From Paucisalibacillus globulus (lineage in GTDB: Bacteria; Bacillota; Bacilli; Bacillales; Amphibacillaceae), in the NCBI RefSeq assembly GCF_900184735.1, contig NZ_LT855392.1, positions 30,194-94,193 on the forward strand: a stretch of DNA of 64,000 nucleotides, read 5' to 3'. A program made the translations under genes and the position numbers. Shown here in pieces: positions 43,409 through 52,487 of this stretch. Positions within the stretch are counted from its first letter, which is position 1, and every line of letters begins with the position of its first letter. The notes under the pieces were generated by a model. It had not been told where the DNA came from. It saw nothing but the letters and a program-made list of their open reading frames with translations, and did no database searches.

Positions 43409-45067
43409 TTATAGGGACTTTCCCCTCAATGATGATATGGTTGATGTGACTGATATATTCTCTACATCCGTCATGATTTCTATTACGGTAGGTAAGCCAC
43501 TTATTAATGCTTGCTTTAGCGCATTTCGGAATTCTTCGATGGTAAATACCGTGAAGCCTTCTGCTCCAACTCCTTTTGCCAAAGCTTGGAAGGATACAAT
43601 TCCTAAATCTGTTCCTATCACTCTTTCTGGATAGTGGATTTCCTGATGCATACGAATGGTTCCATAACTATTATTATTGAAAACTAGTGCAATAACTGGT
43701 GCACTCTCCCTTACCGCAGTCTCCAGTTCTTGGAAGGTCATCATAAACCCGCCATCACCGGAGAGAGAAACAACCGTTTGATTTGGTACAGCTAGCTTAG
43801 CGCCAATTGCGGCTGGTAAACCATAACCCATTGCACCAGAAGTTGGTCCGACATACGTATTCTTCTCTCTAAAAGGATAGAATCCATGTAACCATCCTGC
43901 AAAGTTCCCAGCATCATTCGTGATTAACGTATCTTGCGGCAACATATCTACAAGTGCTTTTATAATATGCTTGTTGATGACATCTTTTTCGGATGCTTCT
44001 ACATTACTTACCCCTAGATAACGTAGTCGACTTTCCTCTGCCCATGATGGCCACGAGCTAGTAAAGTTTATATCAGTTAGTGCTATTAACGCCTGTTTCA
44101 TATCTGCAATGACACCTAAGTCAGGAGGATACACTTTTCCGATAACATCCTGCTCAATATCAATATGGATAAGCTTCTGTTCTCTCGACAACAAGGAATA
44201 ATCCTGAGTGGTTACTTCAGATAATCTAGTGCCAAAAGCTAATATCACATCTGCTTCTTTTACCGTCTCTATAATTGTCTTAGGGGTCCCCAGACCTAAA
44301 TGCCCAGCATATAGTTCATGATTATTTGGAAATGCATCATGACGACGAAATGCTGCCATTACCGGAATTTGTAGTTTTTCAGCAAAATGGACTAGCTCTT
44401 CTTCAGCTTGTGAAAGCTTCACGCCACCTCCAGCAATAATAAGTGGTTTTTTTGCTTCACGTAGCATACCTTCTACTAAATTGATTTCTTCTTTAGATGG
44501 AGAAGGCTTGGGTATTGTTATTTCCGGACCGAAGTGCATTTCCGCTTCGACTGGCAGTACATCCTCAGGGAGTGAGACAACTACGGGCCCAGGTCTTCCT
44601 GAACGAGCAATCCGAAATGCTCTTCCAACAATCTCCGGCATTCTCTCCGGGTCCTTTACCTCCACAGCCCATTTTGAAATTGGTTTAAAAAATTGATCCA
44701 GGTCTACTTCTTGGAATCCTTCCCGGCCACGGAATTTGCTATGTACTTGCCCTAGGAAGACAACCATTGGGGTGGAATCCTGATATGCGGTATGAACTCC
44801 AATCGTTAAATTTGCAGCCCCAACCCCTCTTGTGGCAAGTACTACACCTGGTTTATGAGAAGCTTTAGCATATCCTTCCGCCATAAATGATGCTCCACCC
44901 TCATGCCTTGCAGATACTAAATCAATGGATGGCTCATCATAAAGTGCATCTAATAGGGGTAAGTAACTTTCCCCTGGCACACAGAATACCTTATCAATAC
45001 TCTCTCTTTTCACACATTCTACAATCGCTTGAGCAGCGGTCATTTTCGTTTTTACTTGTGTACTCAT
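43409..45067 (-). CDS. ThDP-dependent enzyme of the acetolactate-synthase type; candidate 2-oxoadipate decarboxylase
   Basis: The 552-residue protein has the three ThDP-enzyme domains: N-terminal Pyr domain with the activating Glu in VPGESYLPLLD, a central FAD/transhydrogenase-like domain (LIIAGGGV), and the C-terminal PP domain with GDGGFMMTFQELETA and NNNSYGTIRMHQE. It is like IlvB, but no small subunit IlvN follows and no branched-chain genes are near. ATGA overlap with the aminotransferase gene means they act together. By context it may decarboxylate the 2-oxo acid formed by that aminotransferase. This activity is inferred. Confidence 0.8.
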   Translation of the reverse strand: MSTQVKTKMTAAQAIVECVKRESIDKVFCVPGESYLPLLDALYDEPSIDLVSARHEGGASFMAEGYAKASHKPGVVLATRGVGAANLTIGVHTAYQDSTPMVVFLGQVHSKFRGREGFQEVDLDQFFKPISKWAVEVKDPERMPEIVGRAFRIARSGRPGPVVVSLPEDVLPVEAEMHFGPEITIPKPSPSKEEINLVEGMLREAKKPLIIAGGGVKLSQAEEELVHFAEKLQIPVMAAFRRHDAFPNNHELYAGHLGLGTPKTIIETVKEADVILAFGTRLSEVTTQDYSLLSREQKLIHIDIEQDVIGKVYPPDLGVIADMKQALIALTDINFTSSWPSWAEESRLRYLGVSNVEASEKDVINKHIIKALVDMLPQDTLITNDAGNFAGWLHGFYPFREKNTYVGPTSGAMGYGLPAAIGAKLAVPNQTVVSLSGDGGFMMTFQELETAVRESAPVIALVFNNNSYGTIRMHQEIHYPERVIGTDLGIVSFQALAKGVGAEGFTVFTIEEFRNALKQALISGLPTVIEIMTDVENISVTSTISSLRGKSL

Positions 45068-46242
45068 GACGATTTCACGCCCTTACTTGTAAATTCCTTC
45101 AATCTTCTAATTACCTCATCAATGCGGTTAAGCTCAACAGATAAAGAAATACGAATATATCCTTCACCAGAAGGACCGAAAGCAGTGCCTGGTGTAACAA
45201 TGACACCCGCTTCTTCTAAAAGTCTTTCTGCAAATTCAGCCGAAGTATATCCAGTAGGAATTCTTGACCAAATAAAGATGGAGCCACGTGGCTTTTCAAC
45301 TTGAAAACCCACTTCCATTAAACCTTGATACATACGTTCCATTCGTTCTTTAAATATTTGATTATGTTTTCTCACATCTGACAAATCACTTCTTAAAGCA
45401 AGTGCTGCTGCCTGTTGAATTGCTAGGAATTGACTTGTATCAATATTACTTTTGTAAGTATGAAGTGCCTTAATCAACTCTTTATTCCCTACTACATACC
45501 CAATCCGCCATCCCGTCATATTAAAACTCTTGGAAAGCGAACCAAACTCAACAGCTACTTCCTTTGCATTTGGTGCTTGAAGAATACTTGGTGACGTATA
45601 TCCATCAAATGTAACCAAGTCATAAGCTGCATCATGAATAACTGCGATATTATTCTCCTTACCAAATGTAATCGCTTCCAAAAAGGTGTTTAATTCGACA
45701 GTTGCTGCTGTTGGATTTCCTGGATAATTTAAAAACATAAGCTTCGCGTCCTGTTTATCCTGTTCAGAAATACGGTCATACATTGGTACATAGCCATTTT
45801 GCGAATCCAACGGAAGATACGTACTATTACCACCAGCTAAATGTACCGCCGTCTTGTAAACGGGATAACCTGGATCAGGAATAAGAACCGTGTCACCAGG
45901 ATTAATAGCAGCTTGTATAAGATTGGCAATTCCCTCTTTAGAACCGATTAATGTTAGCACTTCTGTCTCTGGATCTAACTCTACCCCGTAGTGGCTTTGA
46001 TAAAAATAGGCCACTGCTTCTCTAAATTCTTTACTGCCATCATAGGGAGAATATCGATGATTCGTAGGATTTTGTACTTCCTCACAAAGCTTATCAATAA
46101 TAAACTTTGGAGTTGGTAGGTCTGGTGCACCGATTCCTAAATCAATCACATCTACACCAACAGCCTTCAGTTCCTCTTTCCTTTTTTGAAACTTTGAAAA
46201 AAGATACGGCGGTAAGTCCTTTACCTTATTTGACACGTACAT
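45064..46242 (-). CDS. Class I/II PLP aminotransferase, candidate aminoadipate aminotransferase
   Basis: The roughly 392-residue enzyme is of the LL-DAP/AlaT-like fold type I group: FLNYPGNPTAAT, HDAAYDLVTFDG, and the PLP Lys in GSLSKSFNMTGWRIGY. MYVSNK (46242) was chosen as the start because the first ATG at 46254 overlaps the AAGGATGGG site. Overlap with the ThDP-enzyme gene suggests it supplies its 2-oxo acid; 2-aminoadipate is the proposed substrate. Kynurenine is an alternative, given the divergent kyn operon. Confidence 0.78.
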   Translation of the reverse strand: MYVSNKVKDLPPYLFSKFQKRKEELKAVGVDVIDLGIGAPDLPTPKFIIDKLCEEVQNPTNHRYSPYDGSKEFREAVAYFYQSHYGVELDPETEVLTLIGSKEGIANLIQAAINPGDTVLIPDPGYPVYKTAVHLAGGNSTYLPLDSQNGYVPMYDRISEQDKQDAKLMFLNYPGNPTAATVELNTFLEAITFGKENNIAVIHDAAYDLVTFDGYTSPSILQAPNAKEVAVEFGSLSKSFNMTGWRIGYVVGNKELIKALHTYKSNIDTSQFLAIQQAAALALRSDLSDVRKHNQIFKERMERMYQGLMEVGFQVEKPRGSIFIWSRIPTGYTSAEFAERLLEEAGVIVTPGTAFGPSGEGYIRISLSVELNRIDEVIRRLKEFTSKGVKSS

Positions 46243-46268
46243 GGTTCTACCCATCCTTCCGTTTCAAT

Positions 46269-46289
46269 ATACGAAATGCCATTTCATAT
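46269..46289. promoter_or_regulatory. Inverted repeat at the start of the aminotransferase transcript
   Basis: ATACGAAAT GCC ATTTCATAT is a 9-base inverted repeat with one mismatch, just downstream of the predicted transcription start. Candidate operator for the divergent aminotransferase/kyn region. Confidence 0.4.
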
Positions 46290-46299
46290 ATCTGACATC

Positions 46300-46328
46300 A
46301 GTATAAAGGTATTAATTAAAATTTTCAA
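46300..46328 (-). promoter_or_regulatory. SigA promoter of the aminotransferase-ThDP-ALDH operon
   Basis: Minus strand TTGAAA (46323-46328), 17-base spacer, TATACT (46300-46305). A strong match to the consensus. Confidence 0.75.
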
Positions 46329-46368
46329 TTATTATTAAAAAACTAAATATTTTTGTTACAATGAATAT

Positions 46369-46382
46369 AGAAAGCGCTTACT
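46369..46382 (+). promoter_or_regulatory. cre-like site in front of kynU
   Basis: AGAAAGCGCTTACT fits the CcpA operator consensus TGWAANCGNTNWCA except at both ends. It lies 24 bases before the kynU start, downstream of a TACAAT -10-like hexamer (46357-46362), so CcpA could block elongation when glucose is present. Confidence 0.5.
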
Positions 46383-46405
46383 TATTTTAAACAGAGGTGA
46401 CCATT

Positions 46406-47677
46406 ATGAATACTAGTAGGGAATACGCTTGTAGCTTGGATAGAAATGATTCTTTGAAAGGGTTTCGAGAAGAATTTTATATTTCCAATGAAAAAATTTA
46501 TTTAGATGGAAATTCTTTAGGACTTCTTTCGAAAAGATCGGAGAAGGCTGTATTAGATATCCTGAACTCATGGAAAACATTAGCAATCGATGGTTGGACA
46601 GATGGAGTTCACCCTTGGTTTTATTTATCTGAAAAAATTGGTGAGAATTTTGCTACCCTTGTCGGGGGAATTTCTAAGGAACTCATTGCAACAGGCTCTA
46701 CTACCACTAATCTACATCAATTACTGGCAAGTTTTTATCAACCAGATGGTAAAAAAACTAAAATCCTTGCCGATGAATTAAACTTCCCATCCGATATTTA
46801 CTCAATGAAGAGTCAACTTAAGCTAAAAGGCTATGACCCTCAAGAGCATCTAGTAAAAGTGAAAAGCAAAGATAGTCATTTGCTAGAAACGTCGGATATC
46901 GTGAATGCCATGACTGATGATATTGCATTAATAGTTCTTCCTAGTGTTCTGTACCGTAGTGGACAAATTCTGGATATGCAGGCTATTACCCATGCAGCAC
47001 ATGAACGAGGTATCCTAATTGGCTTTGACTTATGTCACTCAATTGGCTCCATTCCACATGAGTTATCCAAATGGGGTGTTGACTTCGCCTTTTGGTGTAC
47101 ATATAAGCATCTAAATGGAGGCCCAGGTAGTGTCGGTGGGATTTATGTGAATGAAAGGCATCTTGGTAAGGAGCCAGGACTATCTGGGTGGTTTAGTTCT
47201 GCTAAAGAAAAACAATTTGACTTAGAGCATGACTTAACTCCAGCATCCACGGCTGGTGCTTTTCAGATAGGGACACCACATGTATTAAGCCTTGCACCAC
47301 TTATTGGCTCACTTTCGATATTTCAAGAAGCTGGTATCGAAGCTATTCGTAAAAAATCATTACAATTAACGGATTATCTTATCCATCTAATAGAAATTGA
47401 GTTAGAAGATTTCCAATTTGAGTTAGCCTCCCCTAGAGAACATCAGGCTCGTGGTGGACATATTTATTTAACACACCCACATGCAGCGAGTATTTGTAAG
47501 GCTCTAAAATATGAAGGGATAGTTCCGGACTATAGGATCCCTAACGGTATAAGACTGGCTCCTGTTGCCTTATATAATACGTTTGAAGAAGTCTGGCAAA
47601 CGGTTCAAACTCTAAAAAGAATTATGTTAGAAGAACATTATCGAAAATTTGAAAATACAAGAGGAGTAATCGCCTAA
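46406..47677 (+). CDS. kynU: Kynureninase
   Basis: The 423-residue PLP enzyme splits kynurenine into anthranilate and alanine. Family blocks: [16 protein letters not shown], the cofactor region [14 protein letters not shown], and the PLP Lys in [12 protein letters not shown]. The ATG after AGAGGTGACC was chosen over the GTG at 46397. First gene of the kynU-kynB-kynA operon; its stop overlaps the kynB start (TAATG). Confidence 0.93.
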   Translation: MNTSREYACSLDRNDSLKGFREEFYISNEKIYLDGNSLGLLSKRSEKAVLDILNSWKTLAIDGWTDGVHPWFYLSEKIGENFATLVGGISKELIATGSTTTNLHQLLASFYQPDGKKTKILADELNFPSDIYSMKSQLKLKGYDPQEHLVKVKSKDSHLLETSDIVNAMTDDIALIVLPSVLYRSGQILDMQAITHAAHERGILIGFDLCHSIGSIPHELSKWGVDFAFWCTYKHLNGGPGSVGGIYVNERHLGKEPGLSGWFSSAKEKQFDLEHDLTPASTAGAFQIGTPHVLSLAPLIGSLSIFQEAGIEAIRKKSLQLTDYLIHLIEIELEDFQFELASPREHQARGGHIYLTHPHAASICKALKYEGIVPDYRIPNGIRLAPVALYNTFEEVWQTVQTLKRIMLEEHYRKFENTRGVIA

Positions 47678-48312
47678 TGACAAAATGGATCGATATTACA
47701 CAACCTTTAACAAATGACATGGCACACTGGCCTGGTGATAGACCTTTTACGTATGAGGTAGCTGCTACAAAAGAACAAACTGGTTCTGCTAATGTAGGAA
47801 AGATTACTACTAGTGTCCATATGGGAACCCATGTTGACGCTCCATTTCACTTTGATAATAACGGAGAAACAATGGAACAAATCCCTATTGATGTTTATAT
47901 AGGAAAAGCACTTGTCATTGATGTTAGTGAAAATAAGACCATAACACCTGAGGTACTGGATAACTTTAATTTAGAAAGTGTGAAGCGACTATTAATTCGT
48001 ACTTCGCTTCCTAACAATCCAAAATTCTTTCCTGAAGACTTACCTGTATTAGCCCCTACTATAGGGAACTATCTTGCAGAAAAGGGAGTTCGCCTATTAG
48101 GGGTAGATATGCCTTCTGTCGATCCCATAACTAGTAAAACACTAGACACTCATCATGCTCTTTATCGAAATGGGATCCATATTTTAGAGAACATCATGCT
48201 TGATGGTGTAGAGCCCGGAGAATATGAGTTAATCGCCCTTCCCTTAAAAATTGTTGGTGGAGATGGTAGCCCTGTCAGAGCAGTACTTAGACCCCTTAAG
48301 GAGGAAATTTAA
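47677..48312 (+). CDS. kynB: Kynurenine formamidase
   Basis: The 211-residue metal-dependent cyclase-family enzyme hydrolyses N-formylkynurenine. The metal motif [12 protein letters not shown] (HxGTHxDxPxH) is at about residues 48-59, and VDMPSVDP follows. Typical KynB length (about 208). Translationally coupled to kynU by one-base overlap. Confidence 0.93.
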   Translation: MTKWIDITQPLTNDMAHWPGDRPFTYEVAATKEQTGSANVGKITTSVHMGTHVDAPFHFDNNGETMEQIPIDVYIGKALVIDVSENKTITPEVLDNFNLESVKRLLIRTSLPNNPKFFPEDLPVLAPTIGNYLAEKGVRLLGVDMPSVDPITSKTLDTHHALYRNGIHILENIMLDGVEPGEYELIALPLKIVGGDGSPVRAVLRPLKEEI

Positions 48313-48313
48313 C

Positions 48314-49162
48314 ATGCGAGATGATTACAATTGGGAGCTACATTCCGACGATATTGGTGCCCATACAGATTTTAAAGAAAAGATGACCTATGGTGACTAT
48401 TTACAACTTGAGTTACTACTAGATAGCCAGAAACGGCTCTCTACCCATCATGATGAAATGTTATTTATCGTCATTCATCAAGTAAGTGAGCTATGGTTAA
48501 AGCTCATGATCCATGAAATTGAAGCAGCAACCGATGCGATCCAAAAAGAAGAATATCAATCGGCTTTCAAGATGCTTGCCCGTGTAACTAAGATCCAATC
48601 ACAAATTATTCAGTCATGGGATGTACTATCTACCCTCACACCAGCTGAATACATGGAATTTCGTAACTTCTTAGGTAATGCATCTGGCTTTCAATCCTAT
48701 CAATATCGATTGGTTGAATTTGTATTGGGATACAAAACACCTCATATTGTAAAAATCTATGAAAAAAACCAACTGTTACATAAACGGTTAAAAGCAGCAT
48801 TTGAGGCACCCGGACTTTATGATGTTTCCATTCAAGCACTGAGTAAACAAGGATTCGATATTAACGATCACATTCTGAATCGGGATTTTTCTAATAAATA
48901 TGAGCAAGATCCGACAGTAGCGAATGCATGGTTAGAGGTTTATCGTAATAAAGACACATACTGGGATCTATATCAATTAGCAGAAAAACTCGTTGATATT
49001 GAGGATTGGTTTCAGCAATGGAGATTCCGTCATATGAAAACAGTTGAACGGATTATTGGTCATAAAACTGGAACTGGTGGTACTTCAGGTGTTGGGTATC
49101 TAAAAAGTGTATTGGAGCATTACTTCTTTCCAGAATTATGGGAAATTCGAACAAAATTATAA
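48314..49162 (+). CDS. kynA: Tryptophan 2,3-dioxygenase
   Basis: The 282-residue heme enzyme opens the indole ring of tryptophan to give N-formylkynurenine. It has [13 protein letters not shown], the [14 protein letters not shown] helix, and the C-terminal [28 protein letters not shown]-type segment with the heme-ligand His. The ATG at 48314 follows AAGGAGGA that lies inside kynB; the longer frame from 48251 lies within kynB and is rejected. Confidence 0.94.
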   Translation: MRDDYNWELHSDDIGAHTDFKEKMTYGDYLQLELLLDSQKRLSTHHDEMLFIVIHQVSELWLKLMIHEIEAATDAIQKEEYQSAFKMLARVTKIQSQIIQSWDVLSTLTPAEYMEFRNFLGNASGFQSYQYRLVEFVLGYKTPHIVKIYEKNQLLHKRLKAAFEAPGLYDVSIQALSKQGFDINDHILNRDFSNKYEQDPTVANAWLEVYRNKDTYWDLYQLAEKLVDIEDWFQQWRFRHMKTVERIIGHKTGTGGTSGVGYLKSVLEHYFFPELWEIRTKL

Positions 49163-49206
49163 TAAAGCGCTTAGAGGATCTATAGACCTCTAAGCGCTTC
49201 TTTATT
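49162..49206. terminator. Bidirectional terminator of the kyn operon
   Basis: AAGCGCTTAGAGG and CCTCTAAGCGCTT form a 13-base stem around GATCTATAGA, followed by CTTTATTA, with a complementary A-rich left flank. Confidence 0.85.
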
Positions 49207-49208
49207 AA

Positions 49209-50450
49209 TTAGTTATTACCGTTTCCTTTATTCCCATTTCCATTGCCATTATTACCATTACCATGATTGCCGTTGTTACCTTTGCCGTTACTTCCATTTC
49301 CATTATTTCCTTTGTTTGCTTTCTTCTCTGCTTTCTCTAATGCCTTTTCAGCTTTCTTTTCAGCCTTTTCTTGTGCTTTCTCTGCTTTCTTTTCGGCTTT
49401 TTCTAGAGCTTTTTCGGATTTCTTTTGGGCTTTTTCTAGTTCTTTTTCGGCTTTTTTATTGTCTGGTTTTGCAACTTCTACAACTTCTAGATTTTCTGAC
49501 TCTTTTGAGATTGCCTTTTTCTTATCTGTTTCTGGTGCCTCTACAGTTAATGTTGATTTTTCCTTAGAGTCTTCCATTTTATTTGTTTCTTCTACTGTTT
49601 CTACTTCTTCATCTAATTCAACTTCATCTTTTGTCGCTACTTTACTAGCTCTCTTCTCGATTTTCTCAGCTAATTTAGCAAATGACTTTTCGATATTTTT
49701 CATAATTGCAGCTTGTGCTTTTGGATTATCAATTTTAGCAAGAACTGCCGATAGAGCATTGATATTGTTAGCAATTTTCACTTTAACTTGCGCAACTCCT
49801 TCATCCTCAACTACTACTTCTTCTCCGTCTGTTACTTCCTCTTCTTTGACTACTTCTTCATCTGTAGTTTTATCTACTTCTTCCGTTTCAGTTGAACCTT
49901 CACTATCTTCAGTAGATTTTTCTTCAACAGATTCTTCTGCAGTACCTTCTTCTACTGTTTCTTCTTTTGGCTCTTCTGTGTTATCTCCAAGAGTTAACTG
50001 TGCTTTTTCATTATTTTCTAGAGCTTTTTGAAGCAATTCACCAGCTTCTTCATACTTACCATCTTGGATAAGTGCATTTGCTTCAGCGATACGTTCAGAA
50101 GCAATCTCTGCTAATAATTGACTCTTTTTATAATCATTGAAAGTTAAGGCTAATTGAATTTTTTCTTGCATGACTTCAACAAAGTAGAAAAAGTCTCCAG
50201 GGATTAAGCCAGCATCCGCATCCTTTTCCGTTGTACCGTCTTCAACTGTCCCTTCTTCTGTAACTACTTCATCCGTCTTTGTTTCTTCTACTTTAGTATC
50301 TTCATTCGAAGTAGTATCTTGAGATTCCGTGAAAGTTATTATTCCCTGATCACTTTCTTCAGCTAGTACAGTAGTTGCTCCAGATGTTACAACTACAGAT
50401 GCTAGCACCGTACTCGTTACTAAACTTGATAGTTTTCGTGAAAATTTCAT
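49209..50450 (-). CDS. Secreted DUF5667 protein with Lys/Glu coiled coil and Gly/Asn tail
   Basis: The 413-residue protein has a signal peptide (to about TVLAEE), a DUF5667 region (GLIPGDFFYFVEVMQEKIQL and RIAEANALIQDGKYEEAGEL), a long acidic segment, an AEKKAEKALEKAEKKAEKAQ-type coiled coil and a C-terminal Gly/Asn/Lys low-complexity tail of about 35 residues. Probably surface-associated; no enzymatic motif. Start at 50450 follows GGGAGGAAAT; GTG at 50456 is possible. Composition makes opposite-strand frames open. Confidence 0.7.
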   Translation of the reverse strand: MKFSRKLSSLVTSTVLASVVVTSGATTVLAEESDQGIITFTESQDTTSNEDTKVEETKTDEVVTEEGTVEDGTTEKDADAGLIPGDFFYFVEVMQEKIQLALTFNDYKKSQLLAEIASERIAEANALIQDGKYEEAGELLQKALENNEKAQLTLGDNTEEPKEETVEEGTAEESVEEKSTEDSEGSTETEEVDKTTDEEVVKEEEVTDGEEVVVEDEGVAQVKVKIANNINALSAVLAKIDNPKAQAAIMKNIEKSFAKLAEKIEKRASKVATKDEVELDEEVETVEETNKMEDSKEKSTLTVEAPETDKKKAISKESENLEVVEVAKPDNKKAEKELEKAQKKSEKALEKAEKKAEKAQEKAEKKAEKALEKAEKKANKGNNGNGSNGKGNNGNHGNGNNGNGNGNKGNGNN

Positions 50451-50582
50451 GCACACATTTCCTCCCTAGAATTTTTCAGATAATTGCATTCAGAAGATTC
50501 GTCGTCTTGGACAAATATATGTCTTATTTTGATGAAACAAATTAAAATGTTACTATTTTCCTATTTACCTAAAATGGTAAAA

Positions 50583-50615
50583 ATAAAAAAAAGCCCCCTA
50601 AATTGGGAGCTTCTA
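50583..50615 (-). terminator. Terminator of the gene ending at 50618
   Basis: AAGCCCCC and GGGAGCTT pair across a short loop, with a plus-strand A-run (50583-50592) that gives U on the minus transcript. Confidence 0.7.
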
Positions 50616-50617
50616 GA

Positions 50618-51292
50618 TCAAAGATCTTCAAGGATACGGAAGACTACTTTGTATTTTTCTTCATCCATTAAGTCTGTAATGTGGACTTGTTTTCCATGGC
50701 CGAAAATCACTTCTGTGTCGGTCATTGCAATGACCATTGTTTTAGTGTTATTTTCCACGTCTAAGAAGACATCACCAACAACTGGTTTGACTATATCCTC
50801 ATCACTATCAGTTAAGTAGGTAATAGACTCGTCTTGAATTTGTTGTTCTTCTGGGACAAGACTTTTATCGTAATAGGCGATTTCTTGACTTGCTTCTTGC
50901 CTTCCTGGAACCATTACGACATATTCATGATGTTTTACCCCATTATCTCTTGTTGTAACTACATTTCCATCTTCAATACTGGCTACTTTTTCAATCGAAT
51001 TTAAAGAATAATGATCAAGAAAATCTGGTGCTGGCTTTGTGATTAATATGTAATCACCAGGATTCGGTTTCACATTCTCATTGATCGTATATCGTTTACC
51101 ATAAAATATGAATGTATCATTATGTTTCGGCTTATAAAAGGAGATATCATTGGCACTTGTTAACACTTGTTTCATATCTTTCAATCGATATAGATGGACC
51201 GATTTTTTAAACATTGGCTTAACAGCATAAACTTTGTGTAACTCATTTTGATAAAAAACAAATTGACCTTTACGAACTTGAAATAACTTCAC
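50618..51292 (-). CDS. Hypothetical protein, beta-rich
   Basis: The 224-residue soluble protein appears to consist of repeated SH3-like or KOW-like strands (GQFVFYQNELHKVYAVKPM; GDYILITKPAPDF; GDVFLDVENNTKTMVIAMT). No family was recognised. TAGGAGGAATTC precedes the start. It is monocistronic with its own terminator. Confidence 0.6.
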   Translation of the reverse strand: MKLFQVRKGQFVFYQNELHKVYAVKPMFKKSVHLYRLKDMKQVLTSANDISFYKPKHNDTFIFYGKRYTINENVKPNPGDYILITKPAPDFLDHYSLNSIEKVASIEDGNVVTTRDNGVKHHEYVVMVPGRQEASQEIAYYDKSLVPEEQQIQDESITYLTDSDEDIVKPVVGDVFLDVENNTKTMVIAMTDTEVIFGHGKQVHITDLMDEEKYKVVFRILEDL

Positions 51293-51386
51293 AGGAATTC
51301 CTCCTAGGAAAGAATTTGAATAACGAATAAAAAAAGACTAACCTTATCATTTGTAACAATTCCAGAATTAAACATACTATCTTCCA

Positions 51387-52439
51387 TCATCGTACATTCT
51401 TATCCATATGTACAAACGGGAGATCGGTATTCACTGTTCCTAATATTTTCTTGAGCTGTATTTTCTCACCTGCTAGCCATTTTCTAAAATCAAGAACAAT
51501 CGGTTCCCTGTCACCACCAAGTACAAACCATACTTTTAACTCTTTAGGAAAATAAGCAGAGGTGTGTATAGTACCAGCCCAATTTTTATACTGGTCAGAG
51601 AATATCCCTTTATCCGAATCATTCATCATTCGGAAAGCCTGGTATGCGTCTGTAACATGTTGCCTCTGTTTCTCGATTGCCTCCATTCGCCGATAAGAGT
51701 CATCTAAATGGTACCGGTTTTCATGAGTCAATTCCTCAAAATGATTCGTACAAACGTTTGATTGACGTACGTGAGTCCCTCGTGGAGTTGCTTCTACAAT
51801 ATAGGTCTCTCCAGTTTTATCTAACACAACATAGCTAAAGGAATGGCGATGTGGGACTTCTTTGAGCATCTGAACAGCTTCCGTGACATTAGCACAATTT
51901 TCTAATACCATTCTACCAATCATATTGCATATAAAACCATCCCCAGGCTTCTTCCGATGCATAAAGTTATACCCCATCGTCAGACCTTTCTCATTCATCC
52001 CATCCATTCTTCCAGTAATTCTTTGAGAAGGACCAATGACAGCATATCCTTGATCCGTCGGGGAAAAGAGAGTATACCGTCCCTCATATGTTTTTGGATG
52101 ATAGTCATAATTTCGAACCATATAATCCGAATCAGTAAAAATAGAACAACCACTTCGCATATAGTGAAGACGATAGCCACCAAACTCACGAAGAACTTCC
52201 CCAATGTCCCATTTTAATGCATCTTGTAATCCTAAAAGTTCTTCCCAAATTCCAGGGGCAAACGGTAGTATTGCATTTTTCACTTCTTCCTCGTCAATAA
52301 TGAAGTGTTGTTTTCTGATTTTCCATATTCGTTTTCTATTTTCAATTGTTAAGGAATCCTTTAACAATTCCCCTTGCATCAATCCAAATTCATAGTGAGA
52401 CCCTCGAAATTGTATGACATCACTGTAGATTTGCTTCAC
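51387..52439 (-). CDS. C45-family (AAT-like) Ntn amidohydrolase
   Basis: The 350-residue protein resembles acyl-CoA:6-aminopenicillanate acyltransferase/choloylglycine hydrolase relatives. The likely nucleophile is Cys98 in MRSGCSIF, which would need autocleavage or exposure; NYDYHP and DGMNEKGLTMGYN are further family blocks. No signal peptide. Related Bacillus proteins are uncharacterised amidases; a role in cleaving N-acyl signals or peptides is possible but not shown. Confidence 0.72.
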   Translation of the reverse strand: MKQIYSDVIQFRGSHYEFGLMQGELLKDSLTIENRKRIWKIRKQHFIIDEEEVKNAILPFAPGIWEELLGLQDALKWDIGEVLREFGGYRLHYMRSGCSIFTDSDYMVRNYDYHPKTYEGRYTLFSPTDQGYAVIGPSQRITGRMDGMNEKGLTMGYNFMHRKKPGDGFICNMIGRMVLENCANVTEAVQMLKEVPHRHSFSYVVLDKTGETYIVEATPRGTHVRQSNVCTNHFEELTHENRYHLDDSYRRMEAIEKQRQHVTDAYQAFRMMNDSDKGIFSDQYKNWAGTIHTSAYFPKELKVWFVLGGDREPIVLDFRKWLAGEKIQLKKILGTVNTDLPFVHMDKNVR

Positions 52440-52487
52440 ATTGTCACCTCATACTTAAACAATAAGGATAGAACCCATGATTCTATC

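Noticed and set aside
49267-50031. Plus-strand frame opposite the DUF5667 gene (Ser/Phe-rich)
   Set aside because: It is the complement of the Lys/Glu-rich coiled coil (AAA/GAA codons read as TTT/TTC) and has no start signals.
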